A DNA stretch of 64,000 nucleotides, from the NCBI GenBank assembly GCA_022457155.1, contig JAJGOT010000034.1:2537501-2601500 (forward strand). Reading direction: 5' to 3'. Under the pieces are notes generated by a model. It did no database searches, was not told where the DNA came from, and worked only from the letters and a program-made list of their open reading frames with translations. This document shows, in pieces, positions 63,662-64,000 of this stretch. Every line of letters starts with the position of its first letter. Position 1 is the first letter of the stretch. Source of the stretch: Cladopsammia gracilis. Lineage: Eukaryota > Cnidaria > Anthozoa > Scleractinia > Dendrophylliidae. A program made the position numbers and the translations under genes.

Positions 63662-64000
63662 CTGCAAAAGCAACACACTAAAGTACCCATGCCAAGATGA
63701 AGTCACAACTTTACATGACATGGTTTGTCATTCCCAAATTGTGTCCAAGACAAACCTTAAGTTTGTTGGCTATTTGAAGATCAACCAGAAATTGGCAAAT
63801 AGCCAGAAGAAGTGTAGTAAGACCTATCAAAAAATGATGCATCTTGCCAAATTTACCCTTTAAATATAGAAGGGTTTGGAATCCTGGACCAGCCAACATT
63901 AGGCACTGTCATGGACTTTTGTAATTCTTAAAGTGAATGCTACAACTTTTAATACAGACATGTTTCGGGAGTTCAACTCCCATCATCAGTGTGATGGTAT
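63662..64000. other. UBR4 intron at the right edge
   Basis: No further exon is visible on the minus strand. The preceding UBR4 exon lies outside the window. Confidence 0.6.

Noticed and set aside
13240..63661. UBR box (N-degron-binding zinc finger) within this part of UBR4
   Set aside because: The vertebrate UBR box lies N-terminal to the first residue encoded here. The Cys-rich cluster of exons 34-35 is a different, downstream feature.

Overview
The window is intron-rich animal nuclear DNA. It is AT-rich, has no bacterial gene organisation, and is packed with short foldback transposons. One gene dominates: the 3' part of UBR4 (p600), a giant E3 ubiquitin ligase, on the minus strand from beyond the right edge down to a stop codon at 13240. 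I reconstructed 77 coding exons by hand from splice sites, phase and similarity to vertebrate UBR4. Together they give 9191 nt and 3062 residues, with the frame kept across all 76 introns. This is about the last 59% of the protein. The UBR box that reads N-degrons lies upstream, outside the window. The C-terminal hemiRING/UZI catalytic module is inside and looks intact. Protein divergence, an intron density at least that of vertebrates, short introns and the repeat types suggest an early-branching invertebrate, most likely a cnidarian such as a stony coral. The taxon is an inference.

Layout. 1-5.8 kb: a 570-bp foldback built of GCGATCGC units, a ~113-bp tandem repeat, the relic of a Penelope-like retroelement, and two more foldbacks. 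5.9-6.8 kb: a small four-exon gene on the minus strand encoding an unrecognised 99-residue protein, assembled from splice signals because none of its exons stands out as an ORF. 7.3-13.1 kb: intergenic DNA with back-to-back MITEs (one with opposed 23-G and 21-C runs), a mariner-type MITE, a tRNA-derived SINE head and dispersed foldbacks. 13.1-63.7 kb: UBR4. Its introns hold at least three MITE families (a TTAA/CCCTTT family in several copies, a two-foldback composite in two near-identical direct copies, and a Mutator-like element with a perfect 9-bp target duplication that carries a nested MITE), two minisatellites, a THAP zinc-finger fragment and SINEs.

Functionally the only well-supported unit is UBR4, a scaffold ligase in protein quality control and the N-degron pathway. 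The repeats are not part of any gene system I can see, but several sit within tens of bases of splice donors. I found no CRISPR array, operon, tRNA or rRNA gene. The most unusual points are the UBR4 GC-AG intron, the 27-nt in-frame microexon, the nested and target-duplicated MITEs, and the small unrecognised gene.
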